Shown: one piece after another, positions 50,550-59,390 of the stretch
Numbering within the stretch: the first letter of the stretch is position 1
Layout: every line of letters starts with the position of its first letter
Assembly: GCF_041261205.1 (NCBI RefSeq)
Contig: NZ_JBGCCH010000001.1
Location: 620,001 to 684,000 of the forward strand
Reading direction: 5' to 3'
Origin: Catenulispora sp. MAP5-51
GTDB lineage: Bacteria > Actinomycetota > Actinomycetes > Streptomycetales > Catenulisporaceae
Length of the DNA stretch: 64,000 bases
Made by a program: the position numbers and the translations under genes
The notes under the pieces: model-generated
Seen by the model: only the letters and a program-made list of their open reading frames with translations
Databases searched by the model: none
What the model was told of the DNA's origin: nothing

Positions 50550-51526
50550 CGCGTCCCCCGTTCCCTGGACACGTAGACGGCCAGGCAGATCAGCACGGCC
50601 TCGACGATCTGCGTGGTGGAGGTCGGCACGTTGTGCTGGATCAGCACCGCCGAGGCCAGCTGCATGAACATCGCCCCGGCCACCGTGCCCAGCACCCGGA
50701 CCCGGCCGCCGGCCAGCGGGGTGCCGCCGACCACCACGGCGGTGATCGCGCTCAGTTCCATGTTCAGTCCCTGGTTGGCCGGGTCCGCCTCGGCGCCGTG
50801 GCCGACGATGAGCACGCCGGCCAGCGCGGACAGGATCCCGGAGAGCACATAGACGGTGACCAGCACGCGCCGCACCGGCAGCCCGGCCAGCAGGCTGGCG
50901 CGCTTGTTGTCGCCGATCGCGACCAGTTGGCGGCCGAAGGTGGTGCGGCGCACGGTGTAGGCCACGGCGCCGGTGGCGGCCAGGGCGATCCACGCCATCA
51001 GCGGCACCCCGGCCAGATTCTGCTCGCCGAGGTTGAGGATCGTGGTGTCCTCCACCGGTTTGGCGGCGGCGCCGTTGAGCAGTTCGGCCAGGCCCCGCAG
51101 GCCGATCATCAGCGACAGCGTGGCCACGATCGGCTGCACCCCGGCGAAGGCCACCATCGAGCCGCCGACCAGGCCGGCGGCCGCGCCGAGCAGCAGGGCC
51201 AGCACGATCGCCGGGGCCGGGCCGTAGCCGATGTACAGCGGGATGACCGAGGCGGCCAGCGCGATGGTCGCACCGACCGACAGGTCCACGCCCTCGGTGC
51301 CGATCACCAGCGCCATGCCCAGGGCCACGAGCACGGTCGGGGCGGTCTGGAACAGCTGCACGCGCCAGTTCGACGCCGACATGAAGTCGCTGTTCATCGC
51401 CGTCGCGACGGCGACCAGCACGACCAGCGCCGCGTAGACGCCGTAGCGCTGGGCGAGGTCCAGGATCCGGTCGCGGGCGCCGGCGCCGTCGGCGTCCACG
51501 GATTCGATCACGGCGGCGGCGGTCAC
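50546..51526 (-). CDS. Sugar ABC transporter permease (YtfT-like)
   Basis: 326 residues, a second BPD_transp_2 permease: VLVALGMALVIGTEGVDLSVGATIALAAS, GLRGLAELL, GDNKRASLLAGLPVRRVLVTVYVLSG and SAITAVVVGGTPLAGGRVRVLGTVAGA. Its start codon overlaps the stop of the ATPase gene (51523-51526), and its own stop overlaps the next permease, so the three are tightly coupled. Two different permease genes after one double ATPase is the arrangement of furanose-specific (YtfQRT-YjfF) importers. Confidence 0.93.
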   Translation of the reverse strand: MTAAAVIESVDADGAGARDRILDLAQRYGVYAALVVLVAVATAMNSDFMSASNWRVQLFQTAPTVLVALGMALVIGTEGVDLSVGATIALAASVIPLYIGYGPAPAIVLALLLGAAAGLVGGSMVAFAGVQPIVATLSLMIGLRGLAELLNGAAAKPVEDTTILNLGEQNLAGVPLMAWIALAATGAVAYTVRRTTFGRQLVAIGDNKRASLLAGLPVRRVLVTVYVLSGILSALAGVLIVGHGAEADPANQGLNMELSAITAVVVGGTPLAGGRVRVLGTVAGAMFMQLASAVLIQHNVPTSTTQIVEAVLICLAVYVSRERGTR

Positions 51527-53307
51527 TGTGCGCCCTCCTCGCGCTCGTGCGGAATCGCGGCTGCGGTTTCGTGCTCAGGCTCGGGTTCAGGGACGGCCTC
51601 GGGCTCGTATCCGGCTTCGTCCGCCGGATCGGATCCCTCGCCGGCCAGCGCGCTCATCAGGTTCGGCGCGGTGACCTCGGCCCGGTCCAGGCGCGCCGCG
51701 ACCGTCCCGGTGTGCAGCACCACGACCCGGTCCGAGCCCTCGATCAGCTCGTCGAGCTCGGAGGAGATCAGCAGCACGCCGACCCCCTCGGCGGCCAGCT
51801 GGTCGATGATGGTCTGCACCTCGGCCTTGGCCCCGACGTCGATGCCGCGCGTGGGCTCGTCCAGCAGCAGCACCCTGGGGTTCAGGCACATCCAGCGGGC
51901 CAGCAGCACCTTCTGCTGGTTGCCGCCGGACAGGTCCCGCACCTTCTGCTCGGGGCTGGAGGCCTTGATCCGCAGCCGGGTCATGAAGAACTCGACGATC
52001 CGGTCCTGCCGCGCGGTGGAGACGATCCCGGCCCGGGACAGCCTGGGCAGCGCGGCCAGCACGATGTTCTCCCGCACCGACAGCCCGGGGATCACGCCCT
52101 CGGCCTTGCGGTCCTCGGCCAGCATCGCGATCCCGGCGCGCACCGCGGCCTGCGGGCTGCGGCGCCGGATCTGCTTGCCGGCCACGGAAACCGTGCCGGC
52201 GGCCGGATGCGCGCCGATCACCGCCTGCGCGGTCTCGCTGCGGCCCGCGCCGAGCAGCCCGCCCAGGCCGACCACCTCGCCGGCGGCGACCTCCAGGCTG
52301 ACGTCGCGCAGGCGGTGCCGGTCGGTCAGGCCGCTGATGCTCAGCGCCGGCGGATCGGACCGGTCGGAGCCCGCTGAGCCCACTGAGCCCCCGGAGCCCG
52401 CGGAGGTCCGGCCAGCACGCCCGCGCGGAAGCAAGTCCTTCAACGCCGCATCGGCGGGAGCCGGCTGCCGCTGCGACTTGTCCGGGGCGAACGCCGTGAC
52501 CCGGCCGTCGTGCGCGGCCAGCAGCGCGCGCCCGAGCATGAGCGCGACCAGCTCGGTGCGCGGCAGCTCGGCCATCGCGCCGCTGTGCACGGTCCGGCCG
52601 TCGCGCAGCACCGTGACCCGGTCGCAGATCTCGTACAGCTCGTCCAGCCGGTGGCTGACGAACACCACCGCCGCGCCCTGCTCCCGCAGGGTCCTGATGA
52701 CCCCGAACAGGGTCTGGACCTCGCGCGGCTCCAGGCTGGAGGTCGGCTCGTCCATGATGACCACGCGGGCGTCGGTGCGCACCGCCCGGGCCAGCGCGAC
52801 CATCTGCCGGGCGCCCAGGCCCAGGGTGTGCACCGGCGCGGTGACGTCGACGCGCACGCCGTAGCGCACCAGGATCTCGGCGGCCAGCCGGTTCATCGTG
52901 CGCACGTCGACCAGGCCGAACCTGCGCGGCTCGCGGCCCAGGAACAGGTTCCGGGCCACCGACATCATCGGGACCAGGTTCACCTCCTGGTAGATCGTCG
53001 AGATGCCGGCCGCCTGCGCCTCCAGCGGCGTGCGGAAGGACCGCTCGGTCCCGTGCAGCGCGACCACCCCGTCGTCGGGCCGGTACACGCCGGTGAGCAG
53101 CTTGATCAGGGTGGACTTCCCGGCGCCGTTCTCGCCCATCAGGGCGTGCACCTCGCCGGGGCGCACCGACAGATCCGCCCCGCGCAGAGCGTGGACGCCG
53201 CCGAAGCTCTTCACCACCTGCCGGGCCTCCAACGAGGCAGGAGCGCCCTCGGGCGCTCCTGCCTCCGGCGGCACGGAGGGGTCTGGTTCATCCGGCCTCG
53301 TCGGCAC
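51523..53307 (-). CDS. Sugar ABC transporter ATPase, double-domain (RbsA/YtfR type)
   Basis: 594 residues from GTG 53307, preceded by GAGGAGGAACC. Two nucleotide-binding domains. The first has Walker A GENGAGKST, signature LGLGARQMVALARA (divergent), and Walker B VVIMDEPTSSL. The second has a degenerate P-loop (LLGAGRSETAQ), intact signature LSGGNQQKVLLARW and Walker B VLLLDEPTRGIDVG. That asymmetry is usual in this family. An unusual insert with repeated GSG/GSAGS lies between the domains (about 305-325), and an acidic, Pro/Glu-rich tail ends the protein. Confidence 0.95.
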   Translation of the reverse strand: MPTRPDEPDPSVPPEAGAPEGAPASLEARQVVKSFGGVHALRGADLSVRPGEVHALMGENGAGKSTLIKLLTGVYRPDDGVVALHGTERSFRTPLEAQAAGISTIYQEVNLVPMMSVARNLFLGREPRRFGLVDVRTMNRLAAEILVRYGVRVDVTAPVHTLGLGARQMVALARAVRTDARVVIMDEPTSSLEPREVQTLFGVIRTLREQGAAVVFVSHRLDELYEICDRVTVLRDGRTVHSGAMAELPRTELVALMLGRALLAAHDGRVTAFAPDKSQRQPAPADAALKDLLPRGRAGRTSAGSGGSVGSAGSDRSDPPALSISGLTDRHRLRDVSLEVAAGEVVGLGGLLGAGRSETAQAVIGAHPAAGTVSVAGKQIRRRSPQAAVRAGIAMLAEDRKAEGVIPGLSVRENIVLAALPRLSRAGIVSTARQDRIVEFFMTRLRIKASSPEQKVRDLSGGNQQKVLLARWMCLNPRVLLLDEPTRGIDVGAKAEVQTIIDQLAAEGVGVLLISSELDELIEGSDRVVVLHTGTVAARLDRAEVTAPNLMSALAGEGSDPADEAGYEPEAVPEPEPEHETAAAIPHEREEGAQ

Positions 53308-53378
53308 GGTTCCTCCTCAGTGGACCCAGGAATCGTGGACCCGCGATGTCAGATGTCGCAGATCCCCGCACCGCCAGC

Positions 53379-54485
53379 TCAGTAGACCTGGCCGCCGGAC
53401 AGCGCCTGCGCCGCGTCGGCCTGGGTGAAGTGGTTGTCCTTGATGATCACCTTGCTGGAGACCCCGGAGGTGCCGAAGAACGCCTGCAGCGAGGAGAAGG
53501 CCAGCGGGCCGAAGCGCGGGTTCGTCTCGACGTCGGCGTAGATCGAGCCGGAGGCCACGTCCTGGACCGCCTGCTGGGTGCCGTCGATCGAGACGATCTT
53601 GATGTCCTTGCCCGGGGTCTTGCCGGCCGCCTTGATCGCCTGGATCGCGCCCAGGGCCATCTCGTCGTTCTCGGCGTAGACGGCGTTGATGCCCGGGTTG
53701 GCCTGGAGCATCTGGGCCATCACCGACTGGCCGTCGGTCTGGTCGAACTTGCCGGTCTGCGAGGCGACCACGGTCATGGTCGGGTACTTGGACTTCAGCT
53801 CGTCCTGGAACCCGTTGGTCCGGTCGGTGCTCACGTTGTTGCCCGGGGTGCCGGACAGGATCGCGACCTTGGCCGTGTTGCCGGTGGCCGCGGCCAGGTC
53901 GTCGGCGGCGATCTGGGCCTGGCCGTAGAAGTTCGACCCGATGAAGGCGATGAAGTCGCCGCACGCGGTGCCGGTGACGGTCCGGTCGATGGTGAGCACC
54001 GGGATCTTCTTGGCCTTGGCCTCGGCCAGCGCCGGGCCCAGGCCGTCGGAGTTCTCCGGGGCCACGATCAGGACCTTGGCGCCCTGGGCGATCATGTCCT
54101 CGATCTGCGAGTTCTGCGCGTTCACGTCGGCGTTGGCGTTGCGCTGGATCAGCTTGATCCCCAGCGACTTGGCCTGGCTGGTGATCGAGTCGGTCTCGGT
54201 GGACCGGAAGGGGTTGCTGGTGGACTCCGACTGCGAGAACCCCACGACGGTGCCGGGGTCGGTCAGGTTCACCTGCGGCACGCCGCCGGCGTAGGTCTGG
54301 TACGTGCACCCCGGGCCGGAGGCCGAGGTGGCGACCACCTGCTGGGCCGCCGTCCCGGTCGAGGACGCACCGGAGGCGGCGGGCTTGGCCGCCGACTTGG
54401 CGCAGGCGGCGGTGCCGGCCAGGCAGGCCACGGCCACGGTCGCGGCCATCGCCGGCCGGGTCAGAGTCTTTACACGCGAGCGCAT
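53379..54485 (-). CDS. Sugar-binding lipoprotein of the ABC importer (YtfQ-like)
   Basis: 368 residues. Lipobox at AACLAGTAAC-type signal, with the likely lipid-attached cysteine at residue 28. Periplasmic-binding-protein type 1 core: VVGFSQSESTSNPFRSTETDS, AKVLIVAPENSDGLGPAL, VPVLTIDRT-like VLTIDRTVTG, ILSGTPGNNVSTDRTNGF, AVYAENDEMALGAIQAIK and IKIVSIDGTQQAVQDVASG. The ATENDEM-type and SIDGT motifs are typical for galactofuranose/arabinofuranose binders. First gene of the operon; the upstream 336-base gap is shared with the divergent glycosidase gene. Confidence 0.93.
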   Translation of the reverse strand: MRSRVKTLTRPAMAATVAVACLAGTAACAKSAAKPAASGASSTGTAAQQVVATSASGPGCTYQTYAGGVPQVNLTDPGTVVGFSQSESTSNPFRSTETDSITSQAKSLGIKLIQRNANADVNAQNSQIEDMIAQGAKVLIVAPENSDGLGPALAEAKAKKIPVLTIDRTVTGTACGDFIAFIGSNFYGQAQIAADDLAAATGNTAKVAILSGTPGNNVSTDRTNGFQDELKSKYPTMTVVASQTGKFDQTDGQSVMAQMLQANPGINAVYAENDEMALGAIQAIKAAGKTPGKDIKIVSIDGTQQAVQDVASGSIYADVETNPRFGPLAFSSLQAFFGTSGVSSKVIIKDNHFTQADAAQALSGGQVY

Positions 54486-54821
54486 GGAAATTCGTCACAT
54501 CCTCGTCACGGGCGGATTCGGGTACGCGCCGACGCGCGGCTCCCGGCGCGCGCATCGGTTCTTCGACGGTTCCGTGGTGCGGTGTTTCCAACGATGTAAC
54601 GCTAGTCATGCACCTCCGAGGCAGGCATGTCAAGCCTCTTGTTGCTTGAGGCAAAACCCTCATCAGGCCTCGATAACCGCCCCGAGCAGCGGTTTCGGCA
54701 CGCCGATCAGCATTCGGCGAATCACCGCGCTCAAGGCAGGGTCTTGACGCACCACCCGCACGGTGTCTGAATGAGGCATTACATCGTTGAATCAGGGCGC
54801 TCTACCCACCGGAGCCTCATC
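54486..54821. promoter_or_regulatory. 336-base divergent regulatory region (importer / glycosidase)
   Basis: No gene is supportable. GCCTC at 54634-54638 and GAGGC at 54648-54652 form an inverted repeat with CAAGC/GCTTG half-sites overlapping it. A stretch CCAACGATGTAACG near 54588-54601 contains AACG half-sites like those of the lacI/galM gap. These are candidate sites for the same LacI-type regulator. Confidence 0.45.
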
Positions 54822-57707
54822 ATGTCCCTGCCCCACGTGCCACTGTCCCGCCGCGCTCTCTTGCGCACCGGCGCTCTCACGGCCGCCGCCATGACCACCA
54901 GTCCGGCCCTGACGTCCCAGGCCAGCGCGGCCAGCGCGGCCACCGCGCGCATAGCGCCGGCCGGCGGCGGCCTGTACACCCCGAACGCCGCGCCCCTGGC
55001 GCCGACCGCGCTGCTGCGGCTTCCCCCCGGCGCCGTCCGCCCCTCCGGCTGGCTGGCCGGCCAACTCCAGCTCCAGCTGAACGGCCTGTGCGGCAAGTAC
55101 CAGGACACCTCCCACTTCCTGGACAAGTCCACGACCGGCTGGCTCAACCCGTCCCAGGACGGCTGGGAGGAGGTGCCCTACTGGCTGCGCGGCTATGGCG
55201 ATCTGGCCTACCTCACCGGTGACGCCACGGCTCTGGCCGACACCGCGTCCTGGATCGAGGGCATCCTGGCCACGCAGTCCTCGGACGGGTTCTTCGGCCC
55301 GACGTACCTGCGCACCAACCAGGGCGGCCAGGCGGACCTGTGGCCCTACCTGCCGTTGCTCCAAGCCATGCGCAGCCGTGTGGAGTACACCGGCGACCAG
55401 AACACCCTGAACGCCATGACCGCGTTCCTGCAGTTCGTGCACGCCCAGCCGGGTTCGGTGTTCTCCGCCTACTGGCTCTCCTTCCGCGTCGCGGACGGCC
55501 TGGACGTCATCTACTGGCTCTACAACCGCACCGGCGAGGCCTTCCTGCTCGATCTGGCCGACACGATGCACAGCAACAGCGCGAACTGGCTGAACAACCT
55601 GCCCACCCCGCACAACGTCAACCTGGCGCAGGGTTTCCGCGAACCGGCGGTGTACGCGCTGCGCTCCGGCCAGTCCGGCATGACGCAGAACGCGTATCAG
55701 AACTACGCGACGATCATGGGCCGCTGGGGCCAGTTCCCCGGCGGCGGGTTCGCCGGCGACGAGAACGGCCGCATCGGCTATCGCGACCCCCGCCAGGGTT
55801 TCGAGACCTGCGGCGTCGTCGAGCTGATGGCCAGCCACGAGCTGCTGAACCGGATCACCGGCGACCCGGTGTGGGCCGACCGCTGCGAGCAACTGGCGTT
55901 CAACATGCTGCCGGCGGCCCTGGACCCGCAGGGCAAGGGCACGCACTACATCACCTCGATGAACAGCGTGGACCTGTCGAACACGGTGAAGACCCAAGGC
56001 CAGTTCAGCAACGTCCGGGCGATGCAGGCGTACATGCCCGGCGTGGACCAGTACCGCTGCTGCCCGCACAACTACGGCCAGGGCTGGCCCTACTTCACCG
56101 AGGAACTGTGGGCCGCCACCCCGGACGACGGACTGTGCGCGGTGATGTACGCCCCCTGTTCTGTCACCGCGAACGTGGCCGGCGGCCACTCGGTCACCGT
56201 CACCGAGAGCACGGGCTATCCGTTCACCGACACCGTCACCCTGACCCTGTCGACGTCCACACCGGCAACGTTTCCGTTGTACCTGCGGATCCCGGGCTGG
56301 TGCTCCGCCCCGGCGGTCGCGGTCAACGGCAAGGCCGTCAGCGCACCGGCCGGCCCGGCGTACACCCCGATCTCGCGCACCTGGCACAACGGCGACACGG
56401 TGACGATCCACCTGCCGTCCACCCCGGTCGTCTCCTCGTGGAGCACGATCGGCGGCGCCCTGTCGGTGTCGAACGGGGCCCTGGACTACTCGCTGAAGAT
56501 CGGTGAGAACTACGTCCAGTTCGCTGGGAACTCGGAGTTCCCCGAGTACGAGGTGCACGCCACCACCCCGTGGAACTACGGCCTGGACCTGCCGTCCTCG
56601 AACCCGGCCGGCGCACTGTCGTTCCACGCCGCCACCGGTTCGGTATCGGCGAATCCGTTCACCCAGCAAAGTGTTCCGGTCAGCATCACCGCCCCGGCCG
56701 CGCAGCTCGCGCACTGGACCGCCGACGACCAGAACGTCGCCACCGAACTGCCGACCGGCCCCTTCCAAGCCTCCAGCACCACCACCGTGACGCTCATCCC
56801 GATGGGCGCGGCCCGGCTGCGCATCACGGCCTTCCCCGCGGTCGGGGCCGGCGGCGGCGCCTTCGCCCAGCCCGGCGGCTACTTCAGGCTGCTGAACGCC
56901 AACAGCGGCAAGGTCATGGGCGTGTCGAACATGTCCTGGGACGACAGCGCCCAGGTGGTCCAGTTCGACGACAACGGCACCGCCGACCACCTGTGGCAGC
57001 TGGTCGACAACGGCGACGGCAACGTCCGCGTCCGCAACGCGTGCAGCGGCCTGGTCCTGGGCGTGGACGGCATGTCCACCGCGAACTCGGCGAACATCGT
57101 GCAGTTCGAGAGCACGAACACCCTGGACCATGTCTGGACCCTGATCGACAACGGCGACGGCCGGATGCGCATCCGCAACGTCAACAGCAACAAGGTCGCC
57201 GGCGTCGCGAACATGTCCACCGCCGATTCGGTGAACGTGGTCCAGTACGACGACAACGGCACCGCCGACCATCTCTGGACCCTGATCCCCGACGGCCCGG
57301 TCCGCATCATCAACAAGAACAGCGGTCTGGTGCTCGGTGTGGCCGACATGTCCACGGCCGACTCGGCGAACGTCGTGCAGTACGACGACAACGGCACCGC
57401 CGACCACCAGTGGACCTTCCTCAGCGACTCCAGCGGCTGGTGGAAGATCCAGAACCTGAACTCCGGCAAGGTCATGGGCGTGGCCAACATGTCGACCTCG
57501 GACTCGGCGAACGTAGTGCAGTTCGACGACAACGGTTCCGCGGACCACCTGTGGCGCCTGCGCCCTGGCGGCGGCCCCTGGTTCCGGATCCAGAACTCGA
57601 ACAGCGGTCTGGTCCTCGGCGTGGCCAGCATGTCCACGGCCGACTCGGCGAACGTCGTGCAGTTCGACGACAACGGATCGGCGGACCACCTATGGAGGAT
57701 TCTCTAG
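54822..57707 (+). CDS. Secreted GH127-like glycosidase (beta-L-arabinofuranosidase type) with six lectin repeats
   Basis: 961 residues from the ATG at 54822 (GGAG seven bases upstream; an earlier ATG at 54771 has none). Twin-arginine-like signal SRRALLRTGALTAAAM. Residues about 60-640 are the DUF1680/GH127 fold: GWLAGQLQLQLNGL, EEVPYWLRGYGDLAY, GFETCGVVELM, and the zinc-cysteine region MPGVDQYRCCPHNYGQGWPY. Two adjacent cysteines (CC) and the earlier glutamate/cysteine fit the catalytic Cys-Zn site of GH127. Residues about 690-961 are six copies of a 45-47-residue RICIN-type lectin repeat, each with GVxxMSTADSANVVQ-like and DHLW elements. It probably releases arabinofuranose or related sugars, which the neighbouring importer takes up. 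Confidence 0.9.
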   Translation: MSLPHVPLSRRALLRTGALTAAAMTTSPALTSQASAASAATARIAPAGGGLYTPNAAPLAPTALLRLPPGAVRPSGWLAGQLQLQLNGLCGKYQDTSHFLDKSTTGWLNPSQDGWEEVPYWLRGYGDLAYLTGDATALADTASWIEGILATQSSDGFFGPTYLRTNQGGQADLWPYLPLLQAMRSRVEYTGDQNTLNAMTAFLQFVHAQPGSVFSAYWLSFRVADGLDVIYWLYNRTGEAFLLDLADTMHSNSANWLNNLPTPHNVNLAQGFREPAVYALRSGQSGMTQNAYQNYATIMGRWGQFPGGGFAGDENGRIGYRDPRQGFETCGVVELMASHELLNRITGDPVWADRCEQLAFNMLPAALDPQGKGTHYITSMNSVDLSNTVKTQGQFSNVRAMQAYMPGVDQYRCCPHNYGQGWPYFTEELWAATPDDGLCAVMYAPCSVTANVAGGHSVTVTESTGYPFTDTVTLTLSTSTPATFPLYLRIPGWCSAPAVAVNGKAVSAPAGPAYTPISRTWHNGDTVTIHLPSTPVVSSWSTIGGALSVSNGALDYSLKIGENYVQFAGNSEFPEYEVHATTPWNYGLDLPSSNPAGALSFHAATGSVSANPFTQQSVPVSITAPAAQLAHWTADDQNVATELPTGPFQASSTTTVTLIPMGAARLRITAFPAVGAGGGAFAQPGGYFRLLNANSGKVMGVSNMSWDDSAQVVQFDDNGTADHLWQLVDNGDGNVRVRNACSGLVLGVDGMSTANSANIVQFESTNTLDHVWTLIDNGDGRMRIRNVNSNKVAGVANMSTADSVNVVQYDDNGTADHLWTLIPDGPVRIINKNSGLVLGVADMSTADSANVVQYDDNGTADHQWTFLSDSSGWWKIQNLNSGKVMGVANMSTSDSANVVQFDDNGSADHLWRLRPGGGPWFRIQNSNSGLVLGVASMSTADSANVVQFDDNGSADHLWRIL

Positions 57708-57720
57708 CCGGACGTCCGGG

Positions 57721-58033
57721 TCAGGCCCTGGTGGAGAGGGTCCGCCAGGCCTCCCAGGTCTCCAACCGTTTCCGGTAGGCGGCCGTGACGACCGGATAGG
57801 GATAGGCGCCGAGGAACAGCCGAAGAGGCGGTTCCTCGGCGTCGACCAATTCCAGGATGACATCCGCGGTCATCCGCGGGTCCTGCGGCGCGCGGGCCGT
57901 GGCGCCGGCGCGCCGGGCTTCGCGAACCGGCTCGTAGGCGGCCATCGGCTCGGTATGCACCGCCGAGCCGGCCGACCAGTCGGTGCCGTAGGGCCCGGGC
58001 TCGACGATGGTGACGTGGATGCCGAGCGGCGCG
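57721..58033 (-). pseudogene. C-terminal remnant of a short-chain dehydrogenase
   Basis: The minus strand from 58033 encodes APLGIHVTIVEPGPYGTDWS followed by AGSAVHTEPMAAYEPVREARR and a C-terminus matching SDR oxidoreductases that resemble the retinol-dehydrogenase-like group. The Rossmann core, NNAG and YxxxK are missing: the sequence jumps into the methyltransferase stop codon at 58034. A GTG at 57960 could start a 79-residue product but the family part upstream of it has no start. This is a deletion remnant. Confidence 0.75.
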
Positions 58034-58702
58034 CTACAGACGGCAGCTGATCTCCATGCCGTCCTCGACCGGGAAGGTGACGCCCTCGTAGCCGTTGGCC
58101 GGGTCGCGCACGTACTCCAGGTACGGCTTGACCGACTCGAAGCTGGTGTCGTCGGCGATGACCAGCGCGCCGGGCGCCAGCCGCGGTTCGAGCGCGCGCA
58201 GGACCGGGACGTACAGGTCCTTCCATCCGTCGAGCAGCAGGAAGTCGATGTCGGCGTCGGCCAGGTGCTCCGGCAGCGTCGCCAACGCGTCGCCTTCCAG
58301 CACGGTGACGACGTCGCTCAGCCCGGTCTCTTCGAACGTGGCGCGCGCCGCCGCGATCTTGGTCGCGGACATCTCGGTGGTCACCACACGCCCGGCGCCG
58401 TTGTCCCGGACCGCGGCGGCCAGGTGCAGCGTGGAGATGCCGTAGGACATGCCGAACTCGACGACCGTCGCCGGCTTCACGGCGCGTACGAGGGTGTAGA
58501 GCAGGCGGCCGGCGTCGGCGGAGATCGGCATGTAGATCTCCGACCAGGCGTCGGCGCGCTGCTGGGAGTCGGTGTCGGCGAAGCCCTGCGGGTGCTGGGC
58601 CACGGCGCGGTCGTAGGCTGCGTCGTCCTGGTCCGCGGAGGCGAACATGCGACGGAGGGCTTCGGCGACACGGGGGTCGCGCAGGGTGCTGGAGGAGATC
58701 AT
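58034..58702 (-). CDS. SAM-dependent O-methyltransferase
   Basis: 222 residues. Class I fold with motif I VVEFGMSYGISTLHLAAAV, motif II VVTTEMSATKIAAARATFEE, motif III DIDFLLLDGWKDLYVPVLRALEPRL and the post-III ALVIADDTSFESVKPYLEYV. Similarity is to cation-dependent caffeoyl-CoA/catechol O-methyltransferases. The gene is divergent from a TetR regulator, and an 18-bp perfect palindrome lies between them, so it is probably repressed by that protein. Confidence 0.9.
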   Translation of the reverse strand: MISSSTLRDPRVAEALRRMFASADQDDAAYDRAVAQHPQGFADTDSQQRADAWSEIYMPISADAGRLLYTLVRAVKPATVVEFGMSYGISTLHLAAAVRDNGAGRVVTTEMSATKIAAARATFEETGLSDVVTVLEGDALATLPEHLADADIDFLLLDGWKDLYVPVLRALEPRLAPGALVIADDTSFESVKPYLEYVRDPANGYEGVTFPVEDGMEISCRL

Positions 58703-58714
58703 GTGCTGTAGAGT

Positions 58715-58732
58715 AGACGCAACGTTGCGTCT
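58715..58732. promoter_or_regulatory. Perfect 18-bp palindrome, probable TetR operator
   Basis: AGACGCAACGTTGCGTCT is a perfect palindrome, located in the 49-base gap between the divergent methyltransferase (start 58702) and TetR (start 58752) genes. It would overlap both promoters. Confidence 0.75.
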
Positions 58733-58751
58733 TGTCCAAGGAGTGAATCAC

Positions 58752-59348
58752 GTGCCCGCACAGCAGCGCCACCACGGCAACCGCCACGGACGCAGCGAGG
58801 ACGCGCGCCAAGCCGTGCTCCAGGCCGCCGACGACCTGCTGGTGGAGAAGGGCTTCGCGGGGGTGACGATCGAGGGCGTCGCATCCGCCGCGGGCGTGGC
58901 CAAGCAGACGATCTACCGCTGGTGGGGTTCGAAGACGGACATCCTGCTGGACACGTTCCTGGAGGACGCGGCCCGGGACCTGGCCCCGCAGGAGCACGAG
59001 CCGCTGGCCGAGGACCTGCGCGCGCACCTGCTGCGGCTGGCGGGCTTCCTGAGCGCCAACGACGCCGGCGCGGTCTTCAGGGCCCTGATCGGCCACGCGC
59101 AGCACGACGCCGCCTTCGCCGAGAAGCTGCGCACGCACTACCTCGACGAGCAGCGGCAGCGCGACCGGGCGCCGCTGGACCGGGCGATCGCGCGCGGGGA
59201 GCTGCCCGAGGATGTGGACGTGCTCGCCGCGGTGGACCTGCTCGTCGGGCCGATCTACCACCGGGTCCTGATGACCGGGGATCCGGTGGACGAGCAGTTC
59301 GTCGACGGGCTGGTCGCGCACTTCATCAAGGGCTACGGCCCAAGCTGA
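58752..59348 (+). CDS. TetR-family regulator (methyltransferase locus)
   Basis: 198 residues from GTG 58752, preceded by AAGGAG. HTH: RQAVLQAADDLLVEKGFAGV, TIEGVASAAGVAKQTIYRWWGSKTDILLD. The C-terminal TetR_C domain (LAGFLSANDAGAVFRALIGHA; LVGPIYHRVLMTGDPVDEQF) belongs to a common actinobacterial subgroup. Likely controls the divergent O-methyltransferase and itself through the palindrome at 58715-58732. Confidence 0.92.
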   Translation: MPAQQRHHGNRHGRSEDARQAVLQAADDLLVEKGFAGVTIEGVASAAGVAKQTIYRWWGSKTDILLDTFLEDAARDLAPQEHEPLAEDLRAHLLRLAGFLSANDAGAVFRALIGHAQHDAAFAEKLRTHYLDEQRQRDRAPLDRAIARGELPEDVDVLAAVDLLVGPIYHRVLMTGDPVDEQFVDGLVAHFIKGYGPS

Positions 59349-59390
59349 GCCGGCTCGTCCCGAAAGTCACCGCGAAAGTCACCGCGGTGG

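Noticed and set aside
54792-57689. 965-codon minus-strand frame opposite the GH127-like gene
   Set aside because: Composition (Val/His/Arg/Gly repeats) mirrors the codon third-position bias of the real gene, and the plus strand has signal peptide, domains and lectin repeats.
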